Source: Stomoxys calcitrans
Taxonomy: Eukaryota > Arthropoda > Insecta > Diptera > Muscidae
Reading direction: 5' to 3'
Length of the DNA stretch: 64,000 nt
Assembly: GCF_963082655.1 (NCBI RefSeq)
Contig: NC_081556.1
Span: 1,922,001 to 1,986,000 of the forward strand
Part shown: one piece after another, positions 10,877 to 21,753 of the stretch
Layout of the letters: every line of letters begins with the position of its first letter
How positions within the stretch are numbered: position 1 is the first letter of the stretch
Program-made: the position numbers and the translations under genes
Notes under the pieces: generated by a model
What the model was told of the DNA's origin: nothing
The model's database searches: none
Seen by the model: only the letters and a program-made list of their open reading frames with translations

Positions 10877-11905
10877 TGATGTAGGTCGTTGGGAATTGCA
10901 AATGGACCATATTGATTCAGATTTAAATATAGCTCCCATATAAACCGATCTCCCGATTTAACTTCTTGAGCCCTTACGAGCCCCAATTTTTGTCCGATTT
11001 GGCTGAAATTTTATACGTTGTGACTTCCAACAACTATGACGAGTACGGTCCGAATCGGTCTATAACCTGATATAGCTCTAATATAAACCGATTTCCTATT
11101 TTGGGTGGGTTCCCAAAATTTGGCCCGACTGATCCTAGCACGTGTTTACTTATTGTGGCTTGATTTAAAACTTTAAATGTTCCCAACAACTTAAGGTATA
11201 TATCGCCATATCTAAGTGGCAGCCAAAATACTAACAGAAGTCGATTTTCAAGTAGTGCTATATTCACTCTTAAAAACCAAGTATTATGTCACATTTTATT
11301 GGACATACGTGTAAAAAACTTGTATTCAGTATCACTACTTCTACAAAACACGAATCATGCATATATCTGTATTCTATCCGATTTTATGTTACCGGCAACA
11401 TAAAAAAATGTATGTTTAAAAAGTCGAATTTTCCAAATTTTGTTGTTGTCGTCATCATTAGTCATGAAAAACGGTCATCTGACTTCTCTTGACCTTCATA
11501 ATATTTTAAGTTGAACTAGCCATGTTTGTCCGTCCGTCGAAAATACGCCAACTTTCGAACAAGTAAAGCCGCTCCTATTTCCCATAAATACTTTTTATTG
11601 ATGTTCGTCGGCTAAGATTGTAAATGGGTCAATCGGTGCTGGTATAACCCCAACATAAAATGATATGCCGATTTGGTCATTCATTTTGATCAGTTTTCTA
11701 AAACACGTGCGAAGTAAAGTTCAAAACCGCCCATACTGCGATATCGCTGCCATATAAACCGATCTGCCGTTTTTCGTTTTTGAGCCCCTAGAGGGCGCTT
11801 TTTTTATTGGATTTGGTTGAAATTTGGTTGTTATATCCTATATCCGTGCCAAGTATGATCCACTTAGAGCTCCTAAAAAGCACCAGCACCCTTCGAAAAG
11901 GACCT
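10877..11905 (-). repeat. alpha repeat pieces, minus orientation
   Basis: Two recognisable blocks, 10877-11100 (AGCTCCCATATAAACCGATC) and 11475-11905 (GCTGCCATATAAACCGATCT, GAGCCCCTAGAGGGCGC), separated by weakly similar sequence that also has a small G-run phrase. No gene. Confidence 0.65.
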
Positions 11906-12672
11906 TCTCTGCCATGCGTTTGTAGTCCTGAATTAATTGGGAGATAAAACTGCTGCAGAGCTTACTGGGCTTGAATTAAGTTAACTTCAGGGTACAACTA
12001 TTTCGACTTAGCTTTTAACACTTATCATGATAGAAATCACCTCTCTGCTCCAAAATCGGATGTTAGAGAGAAACAAGTCTAGAACTTACATTTTCCCCTT
12101 TTGATTTGAATTAAAAATGAAAAACCCGGTTTACCTCTCATCACCTTTGCGGTTCAACGAATAAACTTTTTCAGCTCTAGAAAACCAAGTCATTTATGCA
12201 CAATTGCTACAATTGCTCAACATATAAGCTCTGTGTGTTTGTGCACACGAGTGTATTGCTGCTGTTCGCTTTTCACGATTTTCCCCCCAATGGAGAATGA
12301 AAACAAAAGTAAAATGAAAATGGCTTGTCTTTACATTTCGGTAGAGAATGAGAAGCCAACCATGAGCAACAATATCATTTGTATTTCGCAACCGTAAAGA
12401 TATTCCACGCAAAATGTTGCAGCAATGGAACTGTTGAAGGACTAAAATTTAAAGAATATGCCAGTAGACTATTCAAAGCTTAACTGTTATACTTGGCTAT
12501 ATTAAATGATAGCAAACAAAAAGTACTGCCTATCTTAAGCTACAGCAGATATATTATTGCTGCAGGCAGGAATTGTTTTATCGAAATGTATATGGACTAA
12601 GGTATGGTAAGCAGCATATTGAAGGTCTTTAATGTACACGGAAAAATGTGAGTTGTTATAGAAATGCAAAAT
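11906..12672. other. unique sequence, no gene recognised
   Basis: AT-rich non-repetitive sequence. Open frames are short and show no domain. Confidence 0.35.
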
Positions 12673-12967
12673 GGAAATTTGCCCATGAACATTGCAATAA
12701 GGAACGGGGACCAACTTCTAACATATCAATGAGTGCTGCCCGATTCATGTCTAAGCTCAATAATAAGGGGCCTGCTTTTTATGGCCAAGTCCGCGAGGTG
12801 TGCCACAATGCGACATCTCTTTGGGGAGAGGTCTTTACATGACAAAGTACCTCACATATGTCGCCACCATTAGGAGGCCAAACATTTTTTCTGCTGTTCA
12901 CGCCAGAATTTAAACCCCGGCGTTTAGCGTTAAAGGCGGACATGCTAACCTCTGCGCTACGGTGGCC
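12673..12967 (-). mobile_element. SINE family 1, near full length
   Basis: On the minus strand it starts GGCCACCGTAGCGCAGAGG at 12967 and ends at the GTTCATGGGCAAATTTCC end near 12673. It sits immediately beside a LINE 3' fragment starting at 12968. Confidence 0.85.
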
Positions 12968-13272
12968 AGCAACGACTTTTGCAGAAGCTGTGAGGACATT
13001 GAAGAAGAAGAGACTATAGAACACCTTCTGTGTGTGTGTCCCGCTCTAGCATTTAGAAAGAGTTCCACTTTAGGTTCTCATTTCTTTGAGAACCTGTCTG
13101 ATTTAGCGGATGTGAACATTCGCAAGTTCTAGGGCTTTTTTAAGCGATCTGGATGGTTTAACGATAGAAATTAGAAGGCTTCTTCCTTCTTCTGTTCCTG
13201 TAGTATCACAATGGACGAAAACGTCTAAGTGAGTCTGATGGCAGACTGCCACTTAAACCTAACCTAACCTAC
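12968..13272 (+). mobile_element. 3' end of LINE family C
   Basis: A frame from about 12974 encodes CRSCEDIEEEETIEHLLCVC, the Cys/His knuckle found after RNase H or endonuclease parts in jockey/R1-type ORF2 proteins. The frame then reaches a TAG in DVNIRKF-stop. The 3' untranslated part ends ACTGCCACTTAAACCTAACCT at 13270. The last 43 bases (13223-13265) match the tail of SINE family 2 at 46083-46125. Confidence 0.7.
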
Positions 13273-13869
13273 AAATCAAACAATTCGCAGAAGAAAATTT
13301 TTCGCATTTTTTGTCAAAAATGTATGCTATCAATTTTGCTTACTGTACTCTAAAGAGGACCAAATGAAACGTAATTTTTAAAAATTGTGTTTGTCCAGCA
13401 GGAGATATGTGAACTACAATATATCCACTTTTTTTTACCAAAAAACTGGGAAAACCATGCGAACTCTCAAAATGCAAAGCTGAGACCCCAACTTTGTAAC
13501 ATTTTTCATTGCCCTAGGTGGTCCCTAATTACGTGGAAAAATTTTTTTTATGCCAATTTTGCAAACATTTTTCTTCAGTATGCTGATTTTGGGTATTTCA
13601 TTCAAGACATGTGGGTAACATTTTTATTATTTTTTTTTTTTGAGGAGACATTTATCTACAGAGCAATGAAAAAATTAAAACAATATCTCTATTGGTTTCG
13701 ATTTTGTAATCATTTCAATTTGAAGTTTTGTTTTCACAAAATCGTATATTTTGGGCTCATTTTGAGTTTTACTCATATATTCCGAAACTATTGTAATTCA
13801 ATATTTTTCTTTTAACTTGAGAATTTTCTTATAATACGCGTCCAGGTATTTTCAAAAATATATATTTTA
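13273..13869. other. unclassified AT-rich sequence
   Basis: Apart from the block at 13545-13640 shared with 4440-4540, nothing recognised. The 142-codon plus frame is F/I/N/K-rich and typical of AT-rich non-coding DNA. Confidence 0.35.
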
Positions 13870-14105
13870 TTGGGTTGCCCAAAAAGTAATTGCGGATTTT
13901 TTAAAAGAAAGTAAATGCATTTTTAATAAAACTTAGAATGAACTTTAATCAAATATACTTTTTTTACACTTTTTTCTAAAGCAAGCTAAAAGTAACAGCT
14001 GATAACTGACAGAAGAAAGAATGCAATTACAGAGTCACAAGCTGTGAAAAAATTTGTCAACGCCGACTATATGAAAAAGCCGCAATTACTTTTTGAGCAA
14101 CCCAA
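13870..14105. mobile_element. mariner-type MITE, 236 bp
   Basis: Left end TTGGGTTGCCCAAAAAGTAA (13870 onward) and right end TTACTTTTTGAGCAACCCAA (to 14105) form terminal inverted repeats of about 27 bp with one or two differences. The element is flanked by TA dinucleotides at 13868-13869 and 14106-14107, the mariner/Tc1 target duplication. It has no transposase frame and would need a mariner transposase in trans. Confidence 0.9.
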
Positions 14106-14125
14106 TATATATAAAATATATTAAA

Positions 14126-14360
14126 ATATGAGCAAAAATTGCCACCCAATGTGGACACCTCGTCTATATCCCCTCGAAAATGGTAGACTTATTTCCACAT
14201 ATATTTTTTTCCATCCCACTGTGCGCCGTTTCGATTCGAGTAATATGAGCAAAAATTGCCACCCAATGTGGACACCTCGTCTTTATCCCTTCGAAAATGG
14301 CAGACTTATTTCCACTTATATTTTTTTTCCATCCCACTGTGCGCCGTTTCGATTCATCTT
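14126..14360 (+). repeat. tandem duplication, 117-bp unit, two copies
   Basis: ATATGAGCAAAAATTGCCAC starts at 14126 and again at 14243. The two units differ by only a handful of substitutions and one T insertion. The duplication creates an open frame with a repeated peptide that is not considered coding. Confidence 0.85.
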
Positions 14361-15117
14361 ATTGAGCTAAAAACTTGAATTAAACAGCACTCGAATGTTT
14401 TTGGAAAAGTTTGATCATCTGTGGTCTTTGATGAAAAATCTCCAAAGGGTAAATATTTTTTTCCCCAAAAAGCCTGTTATCGATGTTTTTTGGTATAACC
14501 TTTACAATTTTTATTTGTTTTAATGGTAAAATCAAAAATTTTTTCTTTCAAATTAGAACTTTTTGCCTTAGCCGAAATGAATCTTTAACCATATAACATG
14601 TCGAAAAATATTTCTAATTTTTTAGAACGATTATAATCTTAAACCATAGCTTGGTCTTGGTTTAAATACGCTTCAAGTGTTTTTTCCTGATTTATGTTTC
14701 CGTCTCCATATAAAAGCCACTATGATTTTAACTTAACAAAATATTTGCATTTCCGTTACTGTAGGCAATCATTTGCCACACTGCCATTCAAGTGAGGACA
14801 TCAGGTTGACTGACATCTCGTTTGTCTTCATTCTCTAAAGGATACAAGAGTACAAGAATTCTATTCAAGCATAAATTACTAGCATTCTCAGGCGCACACA
14901 CACACACATATGTATGTTATGTAAGTATGTACTCATTTGTATATACACATACTTACACGTATAGAATAAATATTTATTTTGTTAAATAAGCAACAACGAC
15001 AACAATGGTATTCACCATGGTAGTAAGAAGAACTCTTTTTGTTCTTTGCATGTTTGTTTAATTTTTATTTCAGAGTAACTCAAGAGAATGTCTTCATCTA
15101 CAACAAGTATGAACAAG
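14361..15117. other. unique sequence, no gene recognised
   Basis: AT-rich sequence with a short CA tract near 14891-14906. Nothing else recognised. Confidence 0.35.
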
Positions 15118-15760
15118 TTCAAGCGTGCTAAGTTCAGGCGGGGCCGAATCTTGGGTACCCAACACCATGGATTCTGCTTAAAAAGGTACCGCAATTAACA
15201 CAGTTTTTATTCAACAATCAAATCTTGTATTGATTGAAGCTTCTGTGGCCTCAAGAAGTAATGCGGGGTATCGGTTTTTATATCAATTTATGAATTTATG
15301 GGCATAGATTTCGTTGTGAGTATTGAAAAACATCAGTATACTTCACGTACCAAACTTCAGTCAAATTGAGCAAAAACTAAGGCTTCTAGGAGCTCAAGAT
15401 GTCAAAACCAGAGATCGGTCCCTATGGGGGCTACAGATATTGGTGAACCCATCTGGGTGGGATATGGCGTGAGTATTGGAGGACACAAGTGTACTTCAAG
15501 TACTATATTGCTGACAAATCGGATAAAAACAAAGGCTTCTAGGGGCTCAAGAAGTTAAATCTGGGGATCGGTTTCTACGGGGTAGACTGTAGTAGTTTTA
15601 GTACCCTTTCCAAATTTTGCAAACTTGAAGTTGAGTTTATATGGTCATTATATCCAAATATGATTCGATGTTCAGCATATTCAGCACGAATGTGGTCCTC
15701 CAATAACTCTCTGTTATAAATTTCGACAAAATCTAATGGTTTGAATCTAAACCGTCAATG
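15118..15760 (+). repeat. alpha repeat, plus orientation, diverged
   Basis: Starts with CTAAGTTCAGGCGGGGCCGA and GGGTACCCAACACCATGG, then alpha-type units (GAGATCGGTCCCTATGGGGG, GGGGCTCAAGAAGTTAAAT). It fades out by about 15760. Confidence 0.7.
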
Positions 15761-16295
15761 ATGAAAAAAGACATTTGACAAAGAAATTTTCTTAATTATT
15801 AAAGACTGTAACCGGATTGCAACAGACCAACCGAGAAGCAAAGTCAGATGCGCATGTTTGGCATATTTACAAATGGATTGACAAAATTGTTATAACTCCT
15901 CAACCATAGCAGGATGGGTACATTTATGGGTTTACGAATTGAGCGAAAATTTCCAGAAATTTTTCATTTCAGGATTATGAAGTCAAAGGAGGAAACATTA
16001 AACATCAAATTTAACTACGAGTTACCGAATATTTGTGCCCTATTAACCTCAATTTAAGCAAAAATTTCCAGAGGGAAAAATTCTCCTATTTCATTTTTTT
16101 TGAATTTCTACTGGTTCCTACTAGAACTAGAGAACTAGCTCCTAACCGCATTATGTACGATTTTTTATTTTATTAATATTTTTTTTTTATTATAAACAAC
16201 TATAGTTTTCTTAATTTAAAAATTCAGCTCAGTCACTAAATTAAATAAATATCCACTGAGGAGACCTTTGGTATATCAGCTTCCCAAATCAATCG
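15761..16295. other. unclassified sequence
   Basis: No gene or clear repeat. AT-rich. Confidence 0.3.
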
Positions 16296-16301
16296 TTTAT
16301 T
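16296..16301 (-). terminator. candidate poly(A) signal AATAAA
   Basis: TTTATT on the plus strand reads AATAAA on the minus strand, 32 bases beyond the stop codon of the candidate terminal exon (16334-16407). AATAAA is common by chance in this AT-rich sequence, so the support comes only from position. Confidence 0.25.
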
Positions 16302-16333
16302 GCAAACGAAATAACCATATACATTTACCCAAA

Positions 16334-16407
16334 CTAGTATAGTGAAGCGCGCGTGGGCGCAAGGACATACTCATGGCTAGGCGCAGCAGTACATCCTTGA
16401 CTCTTGG
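16334..16407 (-). CDS. candidate terminal coding exon of an unrecognised gene
   Basis: I do not recognise this gene. On the minus strand an acceptor-like pyrimidine stretch (ACCTTTTCGCTACATCCAAG) precedes 74 nt. Entered in phase 1 these encode KSQGCTAAPSHEYVLAPTRA, SLY and then a TAG stop (codon at 16334-16336). The segment is clearly more GC-rich than its surroundings. AATAAA follows 32 bases later. Joined to the candidate exon at 20745-20822 it leaves the frame open, the junction codon being ACC. The intervening 4.3 kb would be an intron carrying a SINE, a MITE and alpha repeats. The reading also stays open for about 20 codons upstream of the chosen acceptor, so the boundary is uncertain. 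A 29-codon minus frame at 16488-16577 is nearby and unexplained. Confidence 0.33.
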
Positions 16408-18224
16408 CTTGGATGTAGCGAAAAGGTATTATCAACAAATGCCGAGTATTAAAACAAATAAAAAAGGAATTTTTCTAAGATTTCGTTTTAAAGATAACAA
16501 ATCCAATTGTATGGCAAATCTGAGCCCATATCCGTGCAGAAGTGTACTTTAAATCCGTCCTCGACAAGCAATCTCATGCGTAGTATTCATGGGCCTATTT
16601 GTACCTTTCATAGAGATACAAAATCACGTCTCTCTTTTTATTTCATGTTTATTAGGCTTCTTTTATTTGAAGTCCTTTGCCATTGTTGTTGTTGCCGTTT
16701 GAGATAGTAAACAAAAGCCTCTGTAGAATGAAAGCACACACACACACAGCAGAGGGTGTGTGTTTGTGTGTGGAGGAGCTACAAATAGATGTTCATATGG
16801 GAATACGAGTATTCGTTTTGTTTCGACATTAGGCAGGTGATTGCGTGCCGCCAGAGCAATGTGTGTATGCTTAACTTGATGTTTATTTGTGGCTCAAGTG
16901 TTTGTGTGAGTGCTTGTATGAAAGACACGAGTGAGAGTGTGTTTGTATCTTTTTAACAGACTTGCTTTGATACACTCGCCCCGTTGTGTGTGTGTGTGTG
17001 TGTGTGTGCAGAAAACTATGTAAATATTTGTGTCTGTGAGCAGCATGCCATCAGCAAGGCAGGTATAGGCAGGCATGCATAACCTTTGTGAATGACATTT
17101 GTAAGGTGATATGTTGACTTTGAAAATGGAGACTTTAAGGAGTGGCCTACACACGGAGGCGGCAAAGTGTTTAACACACAAAGCCAAATGTGTTTAGCAA
17201 ATGAAAGGATAACATTTAGCCAAAATGCCCAAAAATAAATTAAACACCACAAAGGAAAAGTCAAAGCAGGCCCATGTAAATATATCCCCAATTGGGAAAA
17301 CTTTGATCAATTGCTTGGAAGTGGCTTTAATTTAAGTCAAAGGTAAAAGAAAATAAATAAAAGCCCTCGAAAGCATTAAATCTAAAAAAGAAATATTTAT
17401 AGAAGTTAAAGAAAAGAGATTAAATGTTTACCAAAAAAAAAAAAAACGAACTATATAAAAACCCCAAAACCAGATATGCAATGATGATGCTGATGGTGTC
17501 GAACAGTCTATTCATTGTAAAAATTATATTTACTCCAAGTTTAGACAAGTATTCATTTCATGATGAAGCGGAAATGGATAAATGAACTTTGTCCGAATGA
17601 TGACAGATAAATGGATTCCCATATAACTGATGAAATATCCATTACTTCAGTTTGCAATCACTGATATGAGTGTACGTGTGTAGCAAAGTTTTGTGTAGTA
17701 GTCCATATTCGTAGGAGTACCCCGAGTGAGTTTGAATTAAGAGCATCGCCACCATTTGAATGGTATGTGAAACACTAAATGTTCGTTTGCTCCATGCTCT
17801 GTGTGATCTTTATGTGGCAGAAAGTCAAATGTACAGTCCTTTACTCATCATCAACATAGTCAGCGGCACACACTCACGCATACCCGCACACACACCCACA
17901 CACACACACACGCTCATACCATGGTCAGGACTTATATATGTACAAAATAGAAACATTATTGTCTGAATGAATGAATCTTTCAGAAGTACCATTAACTAAT
18001 CATCATTCCCCTCTTTTTCATTTGCCATGTTTTGTTTCAGCTATGGTTTAGGGGTGTTTTAAGGTGCGTCGACGAAAGCAATACCAAAAATAAATATTTT
18101 TATTAAAAATAAAATAGTTTTCAACTAAAAACATTAATTTATTCAGTCATTTTTTATTTGGGTATGCATTTTTTTAAAATTTTGCAATTGTCAATTAAAA
18201 AATTAATTGATTCAACTAATCATT
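16408..18224. other. unique island with simple repeats; possible intron of the minus-strand gene
   Basis: Non-repetitive sequence with GT/CA tracts at about 16736-16770, 16984-17009 and 17877-17912. It contains a minus-strand 29-codon ATG-to-stop frame at 16488-16577 (MRLLVEDGFKVHF start) with fairly natural composition. No other gene signal. Confidence 0.4.
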
Positions 18225-18470
18225 TTAAACTCACTGTGCCAAATTTCATCACAATCGGATCAAAAGTGCTCCTTTTATAGGCTCAATACTCTTTATCGGG
18301 ATATCGATCTATATTGCAGCAATATTCAGATATGGTCTCATCTGGACCACATTTTACAGGAATGGTTAGGGGTCTTTCATAACTCACTGTGCCAAAAAGG
18401 ATGGAATGGATCTTTTATGGCCTTATTACCCTATTTCGGGAGATGTGCGGTCACAGTGGGAGAAATTCGA
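18225..18470 (+). repeat. alpha-related fragment, strongly diverged
   Basis: Contains CAATCGGATCAAAAGTGC, ATCGATCTATATTGCAGCAA and TCGGGAGATGTGCGG, decayed forms of the alpha phrases. Two units are visible. Confidence 0.5.
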
Positions 18471-18590
18471 AAAAATTAGAAAAAAACATGCCGTGTGGGA
18501 ACGGGAAGAGATATCTCTTTGAAATTTAAAGTAGTTGGAGCTGAGGTGTTATTAAGACCGTGTGCAAAATTTCAAGCTACCATTTCGTAA

Positions 18591-18870
18591 GGCCACCGTG
18601 GCGCAGAGGTTAGCATGTCCGCATATGACGCCGAGCGTCTGGGTTCAAATCCCTGCGCGAACATCAGACAAATTTTACTTACTAATGGTGGCTACTTTTG
18701 TGAGGTGTCCTGCCGTGTTAAAGCTTCTCTACCAAGCGGTGTCGCTATGCGGCAAAACTCGGCATAATAAAGTTGGCCCCATATCATTGAGCTTGAACAT
18801 TAATCTGACTGCACTCATTGATATGAGAGAAGCTTCTCTCGTTCCTTAGTGGAATGTTCATGGGAAATTT
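18591..18870 (+). mobile_element. SINE family 1, full length
   Basis: Starts GGCCACCGTGGCGCAGAGG, has an A-box-like GGCGCAGAGGTTAGCATG, a B-box variant GGTTCAAATCC at about 18643, the core GTGAGGTGTCCTGCCGTG, and ends CCTTAGTGGAATGTTCATGG. It is among the best-preserved heads in the window. Confidence 0.9.
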
Positions 18871-18889
18871 AGTATTTAATAATTTAGTT

Positions 18890-19815
18890 TAGGTAGTCCG
18901 GGCGCCTCTTGGCAGCCCACTAAAGTAGGTCATCTTGGTATTACCAAAAAATTTTCGAGCTGCTATATCTTCATTTGTAGTCCGATTTTTAAAATTATAA
19001 TCTAAAAAAAAACACTTGTTGAAAGTCGTAACAGAACACAGCATGGAGAATTTCAGCAAAATCGGACGAAAATAGCGATTTTTAAGGACTCTAGAAGTCA
19101 AATCGTGAGACCAGTTTATATGGGAGCTATATCAGGTTATAGACCCATTTGGACCGTAATTGACGCAGTTATTGGAAGTCATAACAGAACACTTCAGCCA
19201 AATCGGACAAAAATTGCGGCTTGTAAGGGTTCAAGAAATCAAATCGGGTGATTGGTTTATATGGGAGCTATATAAGGTTATAGACCAATTTGGATCGTAC
19301 ATGGCACAGCTGTTGGGAGTTATAACAGAACACCACACGTAAAATTTCAGCCAAATCGGATACAAATTGCGGCTTCCAGGGGTTCAAGAAATCAAATCGG
19401 GAGATTGGTTTATATGAGAGCTATATCAGGTTATGGACCGATTTGGACCGTACTTGGCACATTTGTTGGAAGTCATAACATAATACTACATGCTAAATTT
19501 TAGCCAAATCGGACAAAACTTGCGGCTTGTTAGGACTCAAGAAATCAAATCGGGAGATCGGATTATATGGGAGCTATATCTAAATTTAAACCGATATGGC
19601 CCATTTGAAATCCCCAACGACCCACATCAGTAATAAGTATCTGTGCAGAATTTCAAGCGATTAGCTTTAAGCGTTCGACCGCTATCGGGATTTAGACAGA
19701 CGAACGGACATGGCTAGATCGAATCAGAACGTCGGACGATCAAGAATATATATACTTTTTGTATTCTTAAACGAATATTTCGTGGTGTTACAAACGGAAT
19801 GACTAGATTAGTATA
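18890..19815 (+). repeat. alpha repeat, plus orientation, near-complete right end
   Basis: At least four units. GGAGCTATAT-type words occur at about 19122, 19265, 19417 and 19570, a spacing of about 142-153 bp. The right end has GACAGACGAACGGACATGGC, GATCAAGAATATATATACTT and GGTGTTACAAACGGAATGAC, the usual closing sequence of the family. Confidence 0.85.
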
Positions 19816-19960
19816 CATTAATATATTGTTAAGTTTTGATTTTCTACAATAAATTAAGGCAATGTAAGACTTACCAATTCCCTTATACGCCAGTACATTC
19901 AAAATTTTTTCTGAAAAGAAAAATATGATAATAAATTAAGGTATTTTAGTTGATTACATT

Positions 19961-20247
19961 TACACTCAGAGAAATTTCTTAGGCAAAAGTGCAGAAAAGT
20001 TTCCTGTAACCGCAGAAAGTCAGCTGAAAATGGGATAGAAGTAATTGTTTGCTGAAACAGCAAACATTTTCTGTTGTTTTCGAATGATAAAAAGTTAAAA
20101 ATGTAAAAAATTTGTTTTTTTTGTTGTTTTAATTATTGTTTAGAAGTTAAAATATTTTGTAAGGAATCATTCAAAAGTTTTACATTTTTAATTTAATATC
20201 AGCAGACAGAGTTTGCTGATATCAGCAAACTTATTTCTATGAGTGTA
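19961..20247. mobile_element. MITE-like element with TACACTCA ends and internal palindromes
   Basis: The left end TACACTCAGAGAAAT and the right end ATTTCTATGAGTGTA are inverted copies with one difference over 15 bp. Inside lie GTTTGCTG-AAA-CAGCAAAC (20047-20065) and a perfect 22-bp palindrome (20210-20231). It is 287 bp with no frame. A direct target duplication is not obvious. The superfamily is not assigned. Confidence 0.6.
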
Positions 20248-20278
20248 CAGTCATGATTTGTTAAGCAAATACAAACAA

Positions 20279-20548
20279 ATTTTGCCCATTAACATTCCAC
20301 TAAGGAACAGGGGCAAACTTCTCTCATATCAATAAGTGCGACCAATTTAAGTTTAAGCTCAAAGGCAAGCCGCGTCCGAACGGCGTGCCGCAGTACGACA
20401 CCTCTTTGGAGAGAAGTTTTACATGGCATTGTACCTCACAAATGTTGCCAGCATTATGTGGGGAAAACCACCGCTGAACATTTTTTCTGATGGTCTCGCC
20501 AGGATTCTAACTCAGGCGTTTAGCGTCATTGGCGAACATGCTAACCTA
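20279..20548 (-). mobile_element. SINE family 1, lacking the tRNA head
   Basis: Minus-strand copy with 3' end at 20279 (GTTAATGGGCAAAA) and core GAGGTACAATGCCATGTAAA. The head stops at TAGGTTAGCATG near 20548 and lacks the GCCACCGTGGCGCAG part. It lies within the intron of the candidate minus-strand gene. Confidence 0.85.
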
Positions 20549-20744
20549 ACAAGCATTTCTTTTAAATTTTAAATTTATTTTTTTAATTTAATTTTGTAAA
20601 ATGATATCCTAATTTGTTTGTATCCATTAACATTTTTCCCCTTTGAACCTAAGAATAATCTCAACCAGTAACGGAACGTTTCCAGCGACCCACTTGTATA
20701 TGCATACAAACATAAATTGTTCGAGAAGTGGTTACATTGCTCAC

Positions 20745-20822
20745 TGGCGTCTCGTTTCCTAACGTATGCTGCTCTTTCTTCTGGCATCATCTCTTCCGGT
20801 TTGGTGTATAGCGTGTTGAGTG
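20745..20822 (-). CDS. candidate internal coding exon (78 nt), unrecognised gene
   Basis: I do not recognise the protein. On the minus strand, GTTATCCTTTTGCAAG (acceptor-like) precedes 78 nt, and GTGAGC (a strong donor) follows directly. Entered in phase 1 it encodes LNTLYTKPEEMMPEERAAYV followed by RKRDA and leaves in phase 1, so it is symmetric (26 codons). Composition is rich in E, K and R with natural codon choice, while the other five frames are stop-ridden or unnatural. The flanking exons at 20979-21083 and 16334-16407 are phase-compatible. This is the single best coding segment in the window. A cytoplasmic tail or linker is conceivable, but no function can be given. Confidence 0.45.
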
Positions 20823-20978
20823 CTTGCAAAAGGATAACAATGGTCACTACAGTGAGTGTTGAAGAATATCTATCTTCATTTCATTTGTTTATGTGTGTGA
20901 TGATGCCGAAGCACTATTGCATGTGCGTAGGTACTGTGTATGTGTGAGGGAGGAGTGTGGGTAAGGCTGGAGTATTAC

Positions 20979-21083
20979 GTGTTAACTCAAGTCTACTGTT
21001 TGTTTTGACCATCACATACTCGTCGTCCTTTTTGATGGGTATATCCTTTATGTCGTGGGCTAGGTAGTTGTTTCTGTCATTGA
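20979..21083 (-). CDS. candidate internal coding exon (105 nt), unrecognised gene
   Basis: Minus strand. The acceptor is GGCAAACATCAG with a weak pyrimidine tract, and the donor is GTAATA (moderate). Phase 1 in and out, 35 codons, reading NDRNNYLAHDIKDIPIKK and then DDEYVMVKTNSRLELT. Many codons end in C or G (gcc cac gac, gac gac gag, gtg atg gtc), unlike the AT-rich surroundings. An alternative acceptor a few bases downstream (GACAG) would give phase 2 and break the chain. Not recognised. It sits 156 bases upstream of the 78-nt exon in gene direction. Confidence 0.4.
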
Positions 21084-21657
21084 CTGATGTTTGCCATTTA
21101 AGCATCAACAACATCACAGCAATATTCTTGTCATCAGCACCATCATCATCACTGCAGCAGCATAACAGCAGTCACTGTCGTTGTTGTCACCATCATCATC
21201 TCGACAGGCAATGCCATCAGACAGAGAGGCTGCAGATACCAACAATAGAACATAGAGCACAGAACACACACATACACATACCCCAAGTCCCCACTTAACG
21301 ACAATTTGTGTGAGTGTGTGTGTGTGTGTGTCTAGAATTCTTGGAATGTGTTCCGTGATGACTTTATCCTTTGGCTTAGGATTTAAATCATATGTGTTTA
21401 TTTGGCAAGTGTTGACATATTTTTATTACCACATAAACGAATCACTTCATAATTCAAAATTCGATGTGGCTACAACACCACGACACGTCGAACAAAATCC
21501 AATTTAAAAAATTCAAATGTAATTTTGGAATGCATTGCAAACAGAATAAATATGCGGAGCACTGATAAAAAATGGGAAACAAAAAGCGAAAGGAAATATT
21601 AATGATGAGTATGAATTGGCAAAGGCTATAAGCACAAGAATCGAAAAAAAAACAAAC
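21084..21657. other. intron-like sequence with microsatellites
   Basis: Contains CATCAT/CAGCAG-type triplets (21120-21200) and a GT tract at 21303-21331. Frames here are low-complexity. Confidence 0.4.
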
Positions 21658-21753
21658 CTCCTCTTTGCTGATTTTGAAAAACGGGCATTGGCGTAGGGAT
21701 TGGGGGGGGAGGTGCTGAAGAAATCTGATCCAGTGGTAAATCTTTTCCTTGTC
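21658..21753 (-). CDS. candidate internal coding exon (96 nt), unrecognised gene
   Basis: Minus strand. The acceptor is CAGTCGCTTGAG, which removes an in-frame TGA just upstream, and the donor is GAG|GTTTGT. Phase 1 in and out, 32 codons, beginning QGKDLPLDQISSAPPPPIPT and ending PMPVFQNQQRG, a proline-rich stretch. A second frame (SLEDKEKIYHWIRF start) is also open across part of it, so the frame choice rests on phase agreement with the next two segments. The C8 run inside it is slippage-prone, and a one-base error there would change the reading. Confidence 0.33.

Noticed and set aside
18591..18665. tRNA gene
   Set aside because: The A- and B-box words belong to the head of SINE family 1. 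There is no paired acceptor stem and the same head recurs in other copies.
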